Shown: positions 16,471 to 25,072, counted from the stretch's first letter. The stretch: DNA of 64,000 nucleotides from Alcanivorax sp. (GCA_022449455.1 JAKUPL010000004.1:186001-250000), one strand, 5' to 3'. Numbers and translations: made by a program. Notes: a model not told the origin generated them from the sequence alone.

Positions 16471-17520
16471 ATGCTAGTAACCCAACAACCCGTCCTGCGC
16501 CGCTTCTGGTATCCCGTGATTCCGATGGCGCAACTCAACGACGGCCCGAAACCGTTCCGTTTGCTCAATCAGGATCTGGTGCTGTGGCTGGACAGCCAGG
16601 GCAAGCCGCAGGCCGCCGAAGACCGCTGTGCTCACCGCAGCGCCAAACTGTCCCTGGGCTGGGTGGAGGGCGACAACATTGTCTGCCCTTACCACGGCTG
16701 GAACTACGACGGCACCGGCGCCTGCAAGAAAATTCCGCAAACCCCGGACCGCCCCGCCGGCCGCGCCAAGGTACCGGCGTTCAAGGCCGACGAGCGTTAC
16801 GGCTACGTCTGGGTGTGCCTGGGCGAACCGCTCACCGGTATCCCCGAGATGCCGGAAGCCAAGGAGCCGGGCTATCGCATGTTCCACCAGTTCCATGAGG
16901 TGTGGCGCACCGCCGGCCTGCGTTTGATGGAGAACTCCTTCGACAACGCCCACTTCAGCTTCGTGCACCGGGAAAGCTTCGGCCAGTTCGACAAGCCGAT
17001 TCCCGCCGACCTGAACATCAAGGAAGGCGACTACGGTTTCCACTTCGAAACCAAGGCGCCGGTGAACAACCCGGAATCCCAGAAAAAGCTGCTGCAGATG
17101 GACAGCGACACCACCGTTCGCCACATGACCAGTAACTGGTACATGCCGTTCGGGCGCCGCCTGAATATCCGTTACCCCAATGGCCTGGTGCACTCCATCG
17201 TCACCTATGCCACGCCCATCGACGACGAGTATTCGATGATTTGCCAGTGGGCGTTCCGCAGCGACAGCGAGCAGGAGGCGCCGGAGGCGGAGATCATCGC
17301 CTTTGATCGCCAGGTCACCGAGGAAGACAAACGGGTGCTGGAAAGCACCGATTACGACGTGCCCCTGGACACCGCCAGCGGCGAGGAAAAACACATGCCC
17401 TCGGACCAGCCCGGCATGGTGATGCGCAAGATGATGAAGGCGTTGCTGGAACGCTTCGGCGAAAGCGAAGCGCGCAGCGACCACGCGCGCATTCCGGTGA
17501 AGCAGGAGAAGGCGTCGTGA
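16471..17520 (+). CDS. Rieske non-haem iron oxygenase, NdmA/VanA-like, copy 1
   Basis: The 349-residue oxygenase component has a Rieske [2Fe-2S] site, Cys53-x-His55 and Cys72-x2-His75 (CAHRSAKL, CPYHGW), and a mononuclear iron site with Asp158, His161 and His166 (NSFDNAHFSFVH). Its length and layout match the vanillate- and caffeine-demethylase group; Klebsiella HpxD, a Rieske protein linked to hypoxanthine oxidation, is a relevant comparison. GGAGATGAGCC precedes the ATG. Its stop overlaps the next deaminase gene as GTGA. No cognate ferredoxin-reductase is in the window. Purine hydroxylation or N-demethylation is inferred from context. Confidence 0.85.
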   Translation: MLVTQQPVLRRFWYPVIPMAQLNDGPKPFRLLNQDLVLWLDSQGKPQAAEDRCAHRSAKLSLGWVEGDNIVCPYHGWNYDGTGACKKIPQTPDRPAGRAKVPAFKADERYGYVWVCLGEPLTGIPEMPEAKEPGYRMFHQFHEVWRTAGLRLMENSFDNAHFSFVHRESFGQFDKPIPADLNIKEGDYGFHFETKAPVNNPESQKKLLQMDSDTTVRHMTSNWYMPFGRRLNIRYPNGLVHSIVTYATPIDDEYSMICQWAFRSDSEQEAPEAEIIAFDRQVTEEDKRVLESTDYDVPLDTASGEEKHMPSDQPGMVMRKMMKALLERFGESEARSDHARIPVKQEKAS

Positions 17521-18878
17521 CCGACCTGCTGATCCAGGGCGCGGACGCGGTGATGACCGGCCGGGCGGGCGACGCCGCCCGCGCCGGCGCGGTGGACATC
17601 CGCGTGCGTGACGGTCTGATCACGGAAATGGCCGCCGGGTTGACCCCGGCGGCCGGCGAGGACGTGCTGGACGCGCGCGGCTGCGTGGTCTATCCGGGCT
17701 GGGTGAACACCCACCACCACCTGTTCCAAAGTGTGCTCAAGGCGGTGCCGGAGGGCATCAACGAGCCGCTGTTCGGCTGGCTGGGGGCGGTGCCCTATCC
17801 GCGCCTGACGCGCATCCGCGACCGCCATCTGGAAGTGGCGGCGGAAGTGGGGCTGGCGGAGCTGCTGTTGTCCGGCACCAGCACCTGCGCCGATCACCAT
17901 TACATCTACTACGGCGGTCTCGACAGCGAGATGGGCGAGGTGCTGTTCGAGGTGGCCGAGCGGCTGGGGCTGCGCTTCACCCTGTGCCGGGGCGGCGCCA
18001 CCGAACAGGGCCGGCATCCCGGCTACCCCAACGACCTGAGTCCGGAGACGCTGGATCAGTACGTGGCGGACGTGGAACGGCTGACGGCGCGCTACCACCA
18101 GAGCGGTCCCCGGGCCATGCGCCAGGTGGTGATGGCGCCGACCACGCCCACTTTTTCCGTGGACCCCGCGACCCTGCGCGAGCTGGCCCGGGCCGGGCGG
18201 GCCCTGGGGCTGCGCCTGCACAGCCATCTTTCGGAAACCTTCAACTACGTGGAGTACTGCCGGGACGTGCACAACATGACGCCGGTGGAATTCTGCGGCG
18301 AGAACGAATGGCTGGGCGAGGACGTGTGGTTCGCGCACATGGTGCACGTGGCCGATTCGGAACTGCCGATTCTGGCGGAAACCGGCACCGGTATCGCCCA
18401 CTGCCCGCAAAGCAATTGCCGCCTGGGCAGCGGCATCGCCCGGGTGCCGGAGATGGCCGCCCGCGGCATTCCGGTTTCCCTGGCGGTGGACGGCGCCGCC
18501 TCCAACGAAGCCGCCGACATGATCCAGGAAGCGCACACCACCTGGATGATCCATCGCGCTCTGGGCGGCGCCGACGCGGTCACCGTGGAAGACGTGATCC
18601 ATTGGGGCACGTCCGGTGGCGCCCGGGTGCTCGGCCTCGATCAGGTGGGCGAACTGGCGCCGGGCAAGGCCGCCGACCTGGCGGTTTACGATCTGAATCA
18701 GCCGCGCTATTTCGGCATGCACGATCCGGCCATCGCGCCGGTGGCCGGCGGCGGCAACGCCTCCGTGCGCCACCTGTTGGTGGACGGTCGGGCACGGGTG
18801 CGCGATGGCGCCATCCCGGGTCTGGACCTGGCCGGCCTGCGTGCCCGCGCCGCCGAAACGGTGGCGGAACTTCATTGA
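17517..18878 (+). CDS. Deaminase-type amidohydrolase, 8-oxoguanine/isoxanthopterin deaminase-like
   Basis: The 453-residue metal hydrolase starts at GTG 17517, overlapping the Rieske stop. It has NTHHHLFQS, LHSHLSETF, FAHMVHVAD and the metal Asp in AVDGAASNEA. It is clearly related to the enzyme at 5159-6523 but differs throughout (for example DHHYIYYGGLDSEMG in the second beta-strand region). Within this subgroup 8-oxoguanine deaminase and isoxanthopterin deaminase are the two defined functions, and having two divergent copies suggests each takes one of these or a methylated analogue. It likely acts directly on the product of the adjacent oxygenases. Confidence 0.8.
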   Translation: MTDLLIQGADAVMTGRAGDAARAGAVDIRVRDGLITEMAAGLTPAAGEDVLDARGCVVYPGWVNTHHHLFQSVLKAVPEGINEPLFGWLGAVPYPRLTRIRDRHLEVAAEVGLAELLLSGTSTCADHHYIYYGGLDSEMGEVLFEVAERLGLRFTLCRGGATEQGRHPGYPNDLSPETLDQYVADVERLTARYHQSGPRAMRQVVMAPTTPTFSVDPATLRELARAGRALGLRLHSHLSETFNYVEYCRDVHNMTPVEFCGENEWLGEDVWFAHMVHVADSELPILAETGTGIAHCPQSNCRLGSGIARVPEMAARGIPVSLAVDGAASNEAADMIQEAHTTWMIHRALGGADAVTVEDVIHWGTSGGARVLGLDQVGELAPGKAADLAVYDLNQPRYFGMHDPAIAPVAGGGNASVRHLLVDGRARVRDGAIPGLDLAGLRARAAETVAELH

Positions 18879-18910
18879 GGACGGGGCCCCGTGCCCCTGG
18901 GAGCTGCCCC

Positions 18911-19900
18911 ATGGCAACATTCGAAGAATCCACCGCCCGGCAGACCGACGCCGGCGCGATTCCGGTGATCGATTTCGGCCCCTTTCTGCATGGCGACGCC
19001 GACGAGCGCAAGGCGGTGGCCGCCGCCATGCGCCAGGCCAGCGCCGACTGGGGCTTTTTCTATCTGGCCAATCACGGTGTACCGGAATCCCTTCTGGATC
19101 GTTCCTTCCAGGCATCGCGGCGCTTCTTCGCCTTGCCCTATGAAGAGAAGATGGGCGTCGCCTGGCAAAGCGCCAGCAGCAACCGGGGCTATGTGGCGGT
19201 GCGCCGGGAGCGGCTCGACGCCAGCAAGCCCGGCGATCTGAAAGAGGCGTTCAACGCCGGGCCGGAGCCGGCGGCGGACAGCCTCGCCGAGGAAGAACGG
19301 CCCTACCGGGAAAACCGCTGGCCGGCCCGGCCCTCGGACTTTCGCGATACGGTGCTGGATTTGATGGACGGCTGCGTGGCCGCCGCCAATCGGGTGCTGG
19401 AGGCGTTCGCGGTGGCCCTGGAGCTGCCCGACGGTTTCTTTATCGACACCCATGATCAGCTGCATCACACCTTGCGGCTGCTGCATTACCCGCCGCTGCC
19501 CAAGGGCTATACGCCCCAGGCCGGCGAGAAGCGCGCCGGCGCGCACACCGATTACGGCAGCATCACCTTGCTGTTCCAGCACGGCGTGGCCGGCCTGGAG
19601 GTGCGTACCCGCGCTGGCGAGTGGATCACCGCGCCGCCGATCCCCGGCACCGTGGTGGTCAACACCGGTGATCTGATGCAGCGCTGGACCAACGACGTGT
19701 TCTGTTCCACGCCGCACCGGGTTTCGCCGTTCGTCAGTGGCGATTCGCCGGGCCGCTATTCCATCGCCTTTTTTTGTCATCCCAACCCGGACGCCGAAAT
19801 CCGCTGCATTGAAAGCTGCGCGGGCGCCGACCGACCGCGGCGCTATCCGCCGATTCTGGCCGGCGAGCACTTGATGGAAAAACTCAATGCCACCTACTGA
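18911..19900 (+). CDS. 2OG-Fe(II) oxygenase, isopenicillin-N-synthase family, copy 3
   Basis: The 329-residue dioxygenase has iron ligands His212, Asp214 (GAHTDYGS) and His269 (CSTPHRV), and the 2-oxoglutarate residues Arg282 and Ser284 (GRYSIAFF). The N-terminal IPVIDFGPFLHGDAD and SNRGYVAVRRERLD closely resemble copy 2, pointing to duplication within the operon. The ATG at 18911 is 32 bases after the deaminase stop; longer frames cross that gene. Its TGA shares one base with the MFS start. All catalytic residues are intact, so three active paralogues are expected in the island. Confidence 0.87.
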   Translation: MATFEESTARQTDAGAIPVIDFGPFLHGDADERKAVAAAMRQASADWGFFYLANHGVPESLLDRSFQASRRFFALPYEEKMGVAWQSASSNRGYVAVRRERLDASKPGDLKEAFNAGPEPAADSLAEEERPYRENRWPARPSDFRDTVLDLMDGCVAAANRVLEAFAVALELPDGFFIDTHDQLHHTLRLLHYPPLPKGYTPQAGEKRAGAHTDYGSITLLFQHGVAGLEVRTRAGEWITAPPIPGTVVVNTGDLMQRWTNDVFCSTPHRVSPFVSGDSPGRYSIAFFCHPNPDAEIRCIESCAGADRPRRYPPILAGEHLMEKLNATY

Positions 19901-21117
19901 TGGCCGGTGAACCCTCGCCGGTGGCGCCGCTGAGCGCCACCCCGGCGCGCCCGGCCGCGCTGGGATTGGGCGGCATCGCGGTGATGATCGCCGTGGCCGG
20001 GCTCAATCTGCGACCGCTGCTGACCTCCCTGGGCGTGAGCCTGGAAGCGGTGCGTCTGGATCTGGGCCTGAGCAGCGCCGCCGCCGGCCTGCTGGCGGCG
20101 GTGCCCACCTTCTGCATGGGCGCGGTGGCGCTGGTGGGCGGCTGGCTGATCGGCCGTTTCGGCACCGGGCAGGGGTTGCGCGTGGCGCTGCTGTTGGTGG
20201 CGGCGGGTTGCGCCGCCCGCTGGGCGGGTCTGCATCCCACGGTAATGTTTGCCGCCACCCTGGTGGGCGGGCTGGGCATCGCCTGCGGGCAGGTGCTGAT
20301 CCCGGTGGTGATCAAGCAGTACTTTCCGGACCGGGCGGCGCTGATGATGGGCATGTTCACCACCGCGATGAATCTGGGCGCGGCCCTCGGCGCCGCCGCC
20401 ACGCCGGCGCTGATGGACGGCGCCGGCGGCGACTGGCGCCTGGCGCTGGGCATCTGGGCGGTGCCGGCGCTGGTGGCCGCCCTGCTGTGGCCGGTGAACC
20501 TGGAACGGCCGCGCGGCGACGACGCCCGCGCCTTGCCGTGGCGCGATGCCCGGGCCTGGCGCATGGCCCTGTTTCTGGGCTCCGGCTCCATCGCCTATAT
20601 GTCCCTGCTGGCCTGGCTGGTGCCGTTCTATGTGGCCCAGGGGCACAGTCAGGCCCAGGGCGCGGCGCTGCTCACCGTGTTCACCGGCGCGCAGATCGCC
20701 GCCGCCCTGCTGGTGCCGCCGCTGGCCGGCTTTTCCCGGGACCGGCGGCCGGCGCTGGCGGTGACGCTGCTGCTGTTGATGGTGGGGGTGGCCGGGCTGT
20801 GGTGGTCGCCGGAACCCGGCGGCGTACTGTGGGCGGTGATCGCCGGGATCGGTCTGGGCGGCTCCTTTCCGCTGGCGCTGACCCTGCCGCTGGACTACAG
20901 CGCCACGCCCACCGAGGCCGGCCGTCTGTCGGCGCTGGTGCAGGGTCTGGCCATGTTGATGGGCGCGTTGGGACCGCTGGTGTTCGGGGTGCTGCGCGAC
21001 GGCTTCGGATTCTCCGCGGCCATGTTGTTTCTGTTGCTGGCGGTGGCGGTGTCGTTCCTGCTGGGGCTGACCTTCCGCCCGCCGCCGCTGAGTCCGTTCG
21101 AGGAGGACGCCCGATGA
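19900..21117 (+). CDS. MFS transporter, CynX/NimT (cyanate permease) type
   Basis: The 405-residue inner-membrane protein has about twelve hydrophobic helices in two halves. The first helix region (VMIAVAGLNLRPLLTSLG) with its NLRP motif is typical of the CynX/NimT group. A basic interdomain loop (VNLERPRGDDARALPWRDARAW) separates the halves. The start shares a base with the preceding stop (TGATG), and its own stop overlaps the next Rieske gene as ATGA. Members carry cyanate, nitroimidazoles and other small nitrogen compounds. It could import a substrate or export an intermediate; direction is not decidable here. Confidence 0.85.
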   Translation: MAGEPSPVAPLSATPARPAALGLGGIAVMIAVAGLNLRPLLTSLGVSLEAVRLDLGLSSAAAGLLAAVPTFCMGAVALVGGWLIGRFGTGQGLRVALLLVAAGCAARWAGLHPTVMFAATLVGGLGIACGQVLIPVVIKQYFPDRAALMMGMFTTAMNLGAALGAAATPALMDGAGGDWRLALGIWAVPALVAALLWPVNLERPRGDDARALPWRDARAWRMALFLGSGSIAYMSLLAWLVPFYVAQGHSQAQGAALLTVFTGAQIAAALLVPPLAGFSRDRRPALAVTLLLLMVGVAGLWWSPEPGGVLWAVIAGIGLGGSFPLALTLPLDYSATPTEAGRLSALVQGLAMLMGALGPLVFGVLRDGFGFSAAMLFLLLAVAVSFLLGLTFRPPPLSPFEEDAR

Positions 21118-22100
21118 ATGTGATGGATCATGCCGTGTTTCGCCGCTTCTGGTACCCGGTAATGCCGCTGGACCTGCTGCGCGAGGGGCCACGCGGTTTC
21201 GTGCTGCTGGGCCAGCCGCTGGTGCTGTTTCTGGACGATGACGGCGCGCCGGCGGCCCTGGAGGACCGTTGCTGCCACCGCACCGCGCAACTGTCCCTGG
21301 GCGATGTGTGTGACGGCAAGGTGGCCTGTCCCTACCACGGTTGGCAATACGACCGGGCCGGCCAGTGCGTGCACATTCCGCAGATGCCGGACCGTGACCC
21401 GGGCCCGCGCCGCCGGGTGGCCGCTTACCACTGCACCAGCCGCTACGGCTATGCCTGGGTGGCGCTGGACACACCGCTGTTTGATATCCCCGCCATCCCG
21501 GAGGCCGCCGAACCGGACTTCGAACTGATTCAGGAATTCTACGAAGAGTGGCGGGTGGCCGGTCTGCGCGTGATGGAAAACGAACTGGATATGGCGCACC
21601 CCAGCTATGTGCACCTGGGGACCTTCGGCAGCCCGGAACACCTGGTGGCCGAGGACGCGGAGATCACCGAATTCGAAGGCGGCTTCCATTACACCGGCCG
21701 CCTGGGCGTGACTCAGGCGCATCACGCCCAGCAGGACCGCAACGAACGGTTTCTGGATTGCTCCTGGTACGCGCCCTTCGTGTGCCGGCTGCGTATCAAT
21801 TACGCCGACGGTGGCCCCGCCCATGTGATCGTCAATTGCCAGGTGCCCATCGACCAGGGACGTTCCCAGGTGGTGCAGTTCTGCTTGCAGCAGGACGACG
21901 GCGGCGGCTTCGACCGTGAGGCGCTGCTGGCGTTCGATCGCAAGGTCACCCTGGAAGACAAACGGGTGCTGGAAAGCACCGACCCGGACATGCCGCTGGA
22001 TCCACGAGGAGAAAAGCATATGGAGTCGGATAAACCGGGCCTGGTGATGCGCCGCATGATGCAGCGCCTGCTTGATGAGCACGCGCCCGCCGACGCCTGA
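21114..22100 (+). CDS. Rieske non-haem iron oxygenase, NdmA/VanA-like, copy 2
   Basis: The 328-residue oxygenase has the Rieske ligands Cys53, His55, Cys72 and His75 (CCHRTAQL, CPYHGW) and iron ligands Asp159, His162 and His167 (NELDMAHPSYVH). It is a paralogue of the enzyme at 16471 but differs in the iron-site helix (ELDMAHPS against SFDNAHFS), suggesting a different substrate or ring position. Both end with a shared KRVLEST / EKHM.SD.PG...R.MM stretch. It is the last gene of the operon, 23 bases before the terminator. No reductase is encoded nearby. Confidence 0.85.
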   Translation: MNVMDHAVFRRFWYPVMPLDLLREGPRGFVLLGQPLVLFLDDDGAPAALEDRCCHRTAQLSLGDVCDGKVACPYHGWQYDRAGQCVHIPQMPDRDPGPRRRVAAYHCTSRYGYAWVALDTPLFDIPAIPEAAEPDFELIQEFYEEWRVAGLRVMENELDMAHPSYVHLGTFGSPEHLVAEDAEITEFEGGFHYTGRLGVTQAHHAQQDRNERFLDCSWYAPFVCRLRINYADGGPAHVIVNCQVPIDQGRSQVVQFCLQQDDGGGFDREALLAFDRKVTLEDKRVLESTDPDMPLDPRGEKHMESDKPGLVMRRMMQRLLDEHAPADA

Positions 22101-22106
22101 ACGAGG

Positions 22107-22120
22107 TTTTGTATACAAAA
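22107..22120. promoter_or_regulatory. TTTTGTATACAAAA palindrome abutting the operon terminator
   Basis: The 14-base perfect palindrome contains the operator core TGTATACA (22110-22117). It is directly upstream of the terminator stem and 563 bases before the porin start, so it may be a silent or roadblock site rather than a promoter operator. Confidence 0.45.
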
Positions 22121-22123
22121 AAG

Positions 22124-22158
22124 GCGGCGGGCCGTGATCACGGCTCGCCGCTTTTTTT
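22124..22158 (+). terminator. Strong intrinsic terminator of the oxygenase operon
   Basis: Fourteen-base arms at 22124-22137 and 22138-22151 pair with one G-U and are followed by seven T residues. The A-rich run before the stem would also allow termination on the other strand. Confidence 0.9.
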
Positions 22159-22683
22159 ATCCGTCCCATCGCACTGATTTCCCCGTTTTCGGAGCGACCA
22201 GAGAGAACATCGGCGCCGGCCCGCGCGCCACTTTTGCCGCTGTCGCGCGCTATTCTTGTATTACCGTCGCGCCCGGATAGGGCGATCGAGCCCGGTCTGC
22301 CCCAAAACCGGGCAGCATGCTCCGGGCCCGATCCGCCAGTGCGGGTTTCTTTGATGCCCCTTTCACCTGTTTCCCGCCTTTCACGCCGCTGTTGGCGCCT
22401 CTGGCACGCATCTTGAAAGTGTAACCGTACCGTGTATGCAAGGCCGGCGATTGCCGGTCCGGTGCACAGGACCACGAACGGGACGTTTGCCTGATCGCCC
22501 CGTTCGAACAGCCGCCGTCGCGGGATGCGTCGGCGACGTATTTAAAGAGGGTTTCGTGACCGGTCGGGATGACGGAGCGAATCCGGGGGACACCGGCTGT
22601 ACCGGTGGCACGGGCACTCGAAGGCGGACGCGACTGAAGGCGCCGCCGGCGGACTGCCCCCCACTTTTCAGAGAGGAAAACCT
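22159..22683. other. 525-base leader region of the porin operon
   Basis: No credible gene is seen here. TTGAAA (22413-22418) followed by TGTATGCA (22433-22440) suggests the promoter, the latter overlapping the expected -10 position; the remainder would be a long untranslated leader of about 240 bases. Imperfect inverted sequences (GCGATCGAGCCCGG near 22284 and its near-complement near 22324) may form a stem. Confidence 0.4.
22433..22440. promoter_or_regulatory. TGTATGCA operator-like site in the porin promoter region
   Basis: One mismatch from TGTATACA and identical to the second half-site at 3349-3356. It sits 14 bases after TTGAAA, where a repressor would block the -10 region. Confidence 0.45.
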
Positions 22684-23766
22684 GTGAAACTGAACAGAAA
22701 GGTTGCGATGACTTTGGGGGCCGCCACGCTGATGGGCGCGAGCGGCGTGGCCAGCGCGGATGTGAATGTGGACTTCTACGGTCTGCTCGACGTGTTCGCC
22801 GGCAGCCGGGAAGCCCCGGGCGCCGCCGACGATTCCAAGGTACTGGATGCCGGTGGCATGACCACCTCCTTCGTGGGCTTCACCGCCACCGCCGACATCA
22901 ATGAAAGCACCACCGCTTTCGCCAAGGCGGAGATGTTCCTGCGTCCCGACACCGGTGACGACGGCCGCTACAACGGCGACGAGTTCTTCGCTCGTGCCGC
23001 CCAGGTCGGCATCAACGGTGACCTGGGTCAGATCGCCGCCGGTCGTGTTGGCGCGCCCATGTTCCTGCCGGTGATCTTCTCCAACCCGTTCGGCGGTTCC
23101 TTCGTGTTCTCCCCGGCGATCCTGCATTCCTTCCAGGGCGGTAACTACGGCGCCACCGTGGGTGACTCCGGTTGGAGCAACGGTATCTCCTACACCTCGC
23201 CGAAAATGGGTGGTCTCACCGCCAATGTGGTGTACGCCTTCGGCGAGGAATCCGGTGAGGATTCCGAAAACAAATTCGGGGGCAACCTGGTGTACCGCGC
23301 CGGCGGTCTGATGCTGACCGCGGCCGCTCACTCCGTGAAGCAGGGCGCGCTGAACAGCGGCGACAGCCCGGGCTTCGGTGAAGGCGGCGGTCTCGCGGCC
23401 ATCGGTGGCGGCGTGTTCTCCGTGACCGACCAGGACGCCTACCTGGTGGGCGTCAGCTACGACTTCCAGGTGGTCAAGGTGTACGGCATGTACCACAGCC
23501 TGGACACCGACACCACCGTCGGCGACGTGGACGTGGACACCTACCAGGGTGGCGTCAGCGTACCGGCGGGCCCGGGTTCCATTCTGGCCGCCTACGCCAA
23601 GTCCGAGTTTGACGGTGAAGTCGATGCCGAGCGTAAAACCTGGACCGTGGGCTACGACTGGGTGATCAACGACCAGCTCGACGTTTACGCCAACTACATG
23701 AACGACGACATCGACACCCTCGGTGACGGCGACAGCTACGGCGTGGGTACCCGCCTGAAGTTCTGA
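22684..23766 (+). CDS. Outer-membrane general porin
   Basis: The 360-residue protein has a Sec signal with cleavage after residue 25 (ASGVASA), then an aromatic- and Gly-rich alternating beta-strand pattern and the C-terminal Phe required for outer-membrane insertion (YGVGTRLKF). It resembles the proteobacterial Gram_neg_porins trimer family with 16 strands. Translation starts at GTG behind AGAGAGGAAAA. It opens the second catabolic operon, so it probably lets the polar substrate into the periplasm for the binding proteins. Codon use is strongly biased, as in highly expressed porins. Confidence 0.9.
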   Translation: MKLNRKVAMTLGAATLMGASGVASADVNVDFYGLLDVFAGSREAPGAADDSKVLDAGGMTTSFVGFTATADINESTTAFAKAEMFLRPDTGDDGRYNGDEFFARAAQVGINGDLGQIAAGRVGAPMFLPVIFSNPFGGSFVFSPAILHSFQGGNYGATVGDSGWSNGISYTSPKMGGLTANVVYAFGEESGEDSENKFGGNLVYRAGGLMLTAAAHSVKQGALNSGDSPGFGEGGGLAAIGGGVFSVTDQDAYLVGVSYDFQVVKVYGMYHSLDTDTTVGDVDVDTYQGGVSVPAGPGSILAAYAKSEFDGEVDAERKTWTVGYDWVINDQLDVYANYMNDDIDTLGDGDSYGVGTRLKF

Positions 23767-23849
23767 TTGATCCACCGGCCCCGGCGGCGGCGCCCCTCTG
23801 CGCCGTCGCCCGGAGGCCGCCCTGATTCCGGAAGAGGCCGAGCCGAACC

Positions 23850-24647
23850 ATGACGGACCGTTTCTCCGACCCGAATGCCGCCCTGCACCCGATGGGCACC
23901 CGCCCCGGCAGTCAGTGGGGCGTCAACGGCGAGCTCGCCGATCTCAGCCGCCCGACACCGGCTCCCCGTGTCGTCTCTTTTCCGGCGCAGCCGAAAGCGC
24001 TGCGTCTTGATCTCAATCGTCTGGCCGTGATCGTGGTGGATATGCAGAACGACTTCTGCACCCCCGGCGGCTGGCTCGATCATATCGGCGTGGACACCAC
24101 GCCGGCGCGTCGCCCTCTGGCGCCGCTGCAAACCCTGTTGCCCGCGCTGCGCGCCGCCGACGTGCCGGTGGTGTGGGTGAACTGGGGCAACCGCCGGGAC
24201 CTGATGAACATTTCCCCGGCCCTGCGCCATGTTTACAACGGCAGCGGCGAGGACGTGGGGCTGGGCGATCCGGTGCCCGCCTCCGGCGCGCCGGTGCTGG
24301 AAAAAGACAGCTGGGGCGCCGCCGTCATCGATGAACTGACGGTGGCCGACGCCGATGTGCGCGTGGACAAATTCCGCATGAGCGGCTTCTGGGACACGCC
24401 CCTGGATTCCATTCTCCGCAACCTGGGTGTCAGCACCTGCCTGTTCGCCGGCGTCAACACCGACCAGTGCGTGTTGCACACCCTGGCGGACGCCAACTTC
24501 CTCGGCTACGACACCGTGCTGCTGGAAGACTGCACCGCCACCACCTCGCCGGCGTTCTGTTGGGACGCGACGCTTTACAACGCGCGGCAGATCTTCGGGT
24601 TCACCGCCTTGTCCACCGATCTGATCGCCGCCCTGGAGGCCCGTTGA
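23850..24647 (+). CDS. Isochorismatase-fold amidohydrolase, RutB/biuret-hydrolase-like
   Basis: The 265-residue cysteine hydrolase has the fold triad: Asp in VVDMQNDFCTPGG, Lys in LEKDSWGAAV and nucleophile Cys in GVNTDQCVLHT. The central SGFWDTPLDSILRNLGV and the N-terminal extension are typical of the RutB (ureidoacrylate) and biuret/N-carbamoyl amide hydrolase branch, not of true isochorismatases. It is expected to release ammonia or carbamate from a linear ureido compound. Its TGA overlaps the cupin start by one base. No other rut gene is nearby, so RutB itself is unlikely. Confidence 0.82.
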   Translation: MTDRFSDPNAALHPMGTRPGSQWGVNGELADLSRPTPAPRVVSFPAQPKALRLDLNRLAVIVVDMQNDFCTPGGWLDHIGVDTTPARRPLAPLQTLLPALRAADVPVVWVNWGNRRDLMNISPALRHVYNGSGEDVGLGDPVPASGAPVLEKDSWGAAVIDELTVADADVRVDKFRMSGFWDTPLDSILRNLGVSTCLFAGVNTDQCVLHTLADANFLGYDTVLLEDCTATTSPAFCWDATLYNARQIFGFTALSTDLIAALEAR

Positions 24648-25072
24648 TGCTGCCCTTCTTTAAACGCCCCGATCAGTTCGAAGCCTTTCGCATCAAGGCG
24701 GGGGAAAGCAACCGTCTGGTGGTGATGTTCGATTCCATCAAGGAAAAACTGGATTTCATCGCCTGCGTGGAAATTTTCGACGAGGGTGGCCTGACGCCGC
24801 CCAACACCCACAAGGCCGCCGACGAGTTGTTCTTCGTGCTGGAAGGCGAAGGCCGCGCCCGCTGCGACGACAGCTGGGTGGAACTGCGCAAGGGCGACGC
24901 CATGGTGGTGCCCGCCGGCGCCGAGCACGTGGTGGAGAACACCGGCGCCGGGCGCCTCTACACCCTTACCGTGATGGTGCCGGACGAACACTTCGCCGAG
25001 CTGATCCGCAACGGTGTTCCGGACCGGCTCGATGCGGAAGACCTGCGTGTGCTGCAGGGGGTGGGCGCATGA
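24647..25072 (+). CDS. Small single-domain cupin protein
   Basis: The 141-residue protein is one cupin barrel: PPNTHKAADELFFVLEGEG holds the first metal motif (His, Glu), and GDAMVVPAGAEHVVENTG holds the second (His). It could be a small metalloenzyme or an isomerase-like helper. It is half the size of the bicupin ureidoglycine aminohydrolase, so that function is not assigned. The ATG shares a base with the upstream stop and the stop overlaps the next gene by four bases, so it is an integral operon member. Confidence 0.78.
   Translation: MLPFFKRPDQFEAFRIKAGESNRLVVMFDSIKEKLDFIACVEIFDEGGLTPPNTHKAADELFFVLEGEGRARCDDSWVELRKGDAMVVPAGAEHVVENTGAGRLYTLTVMVPDEHFAELIRNGVPDRLDAEDLRVLQGVGA

Noticed and set aside
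23850-24647. Naming the isochorismatase-fold gene rutB
   Set aside because: Motifs fit the RutB/biuret branch, but no rutA, C, D, E, F or G is nearby and the context is purine and ureide metabolism.
24647-25072. Assigning the cupin as ureidoglycine aminohydrolase
   Set aside because: That enzyme is a bicupin about twice as long; only one cupin domain is present here.
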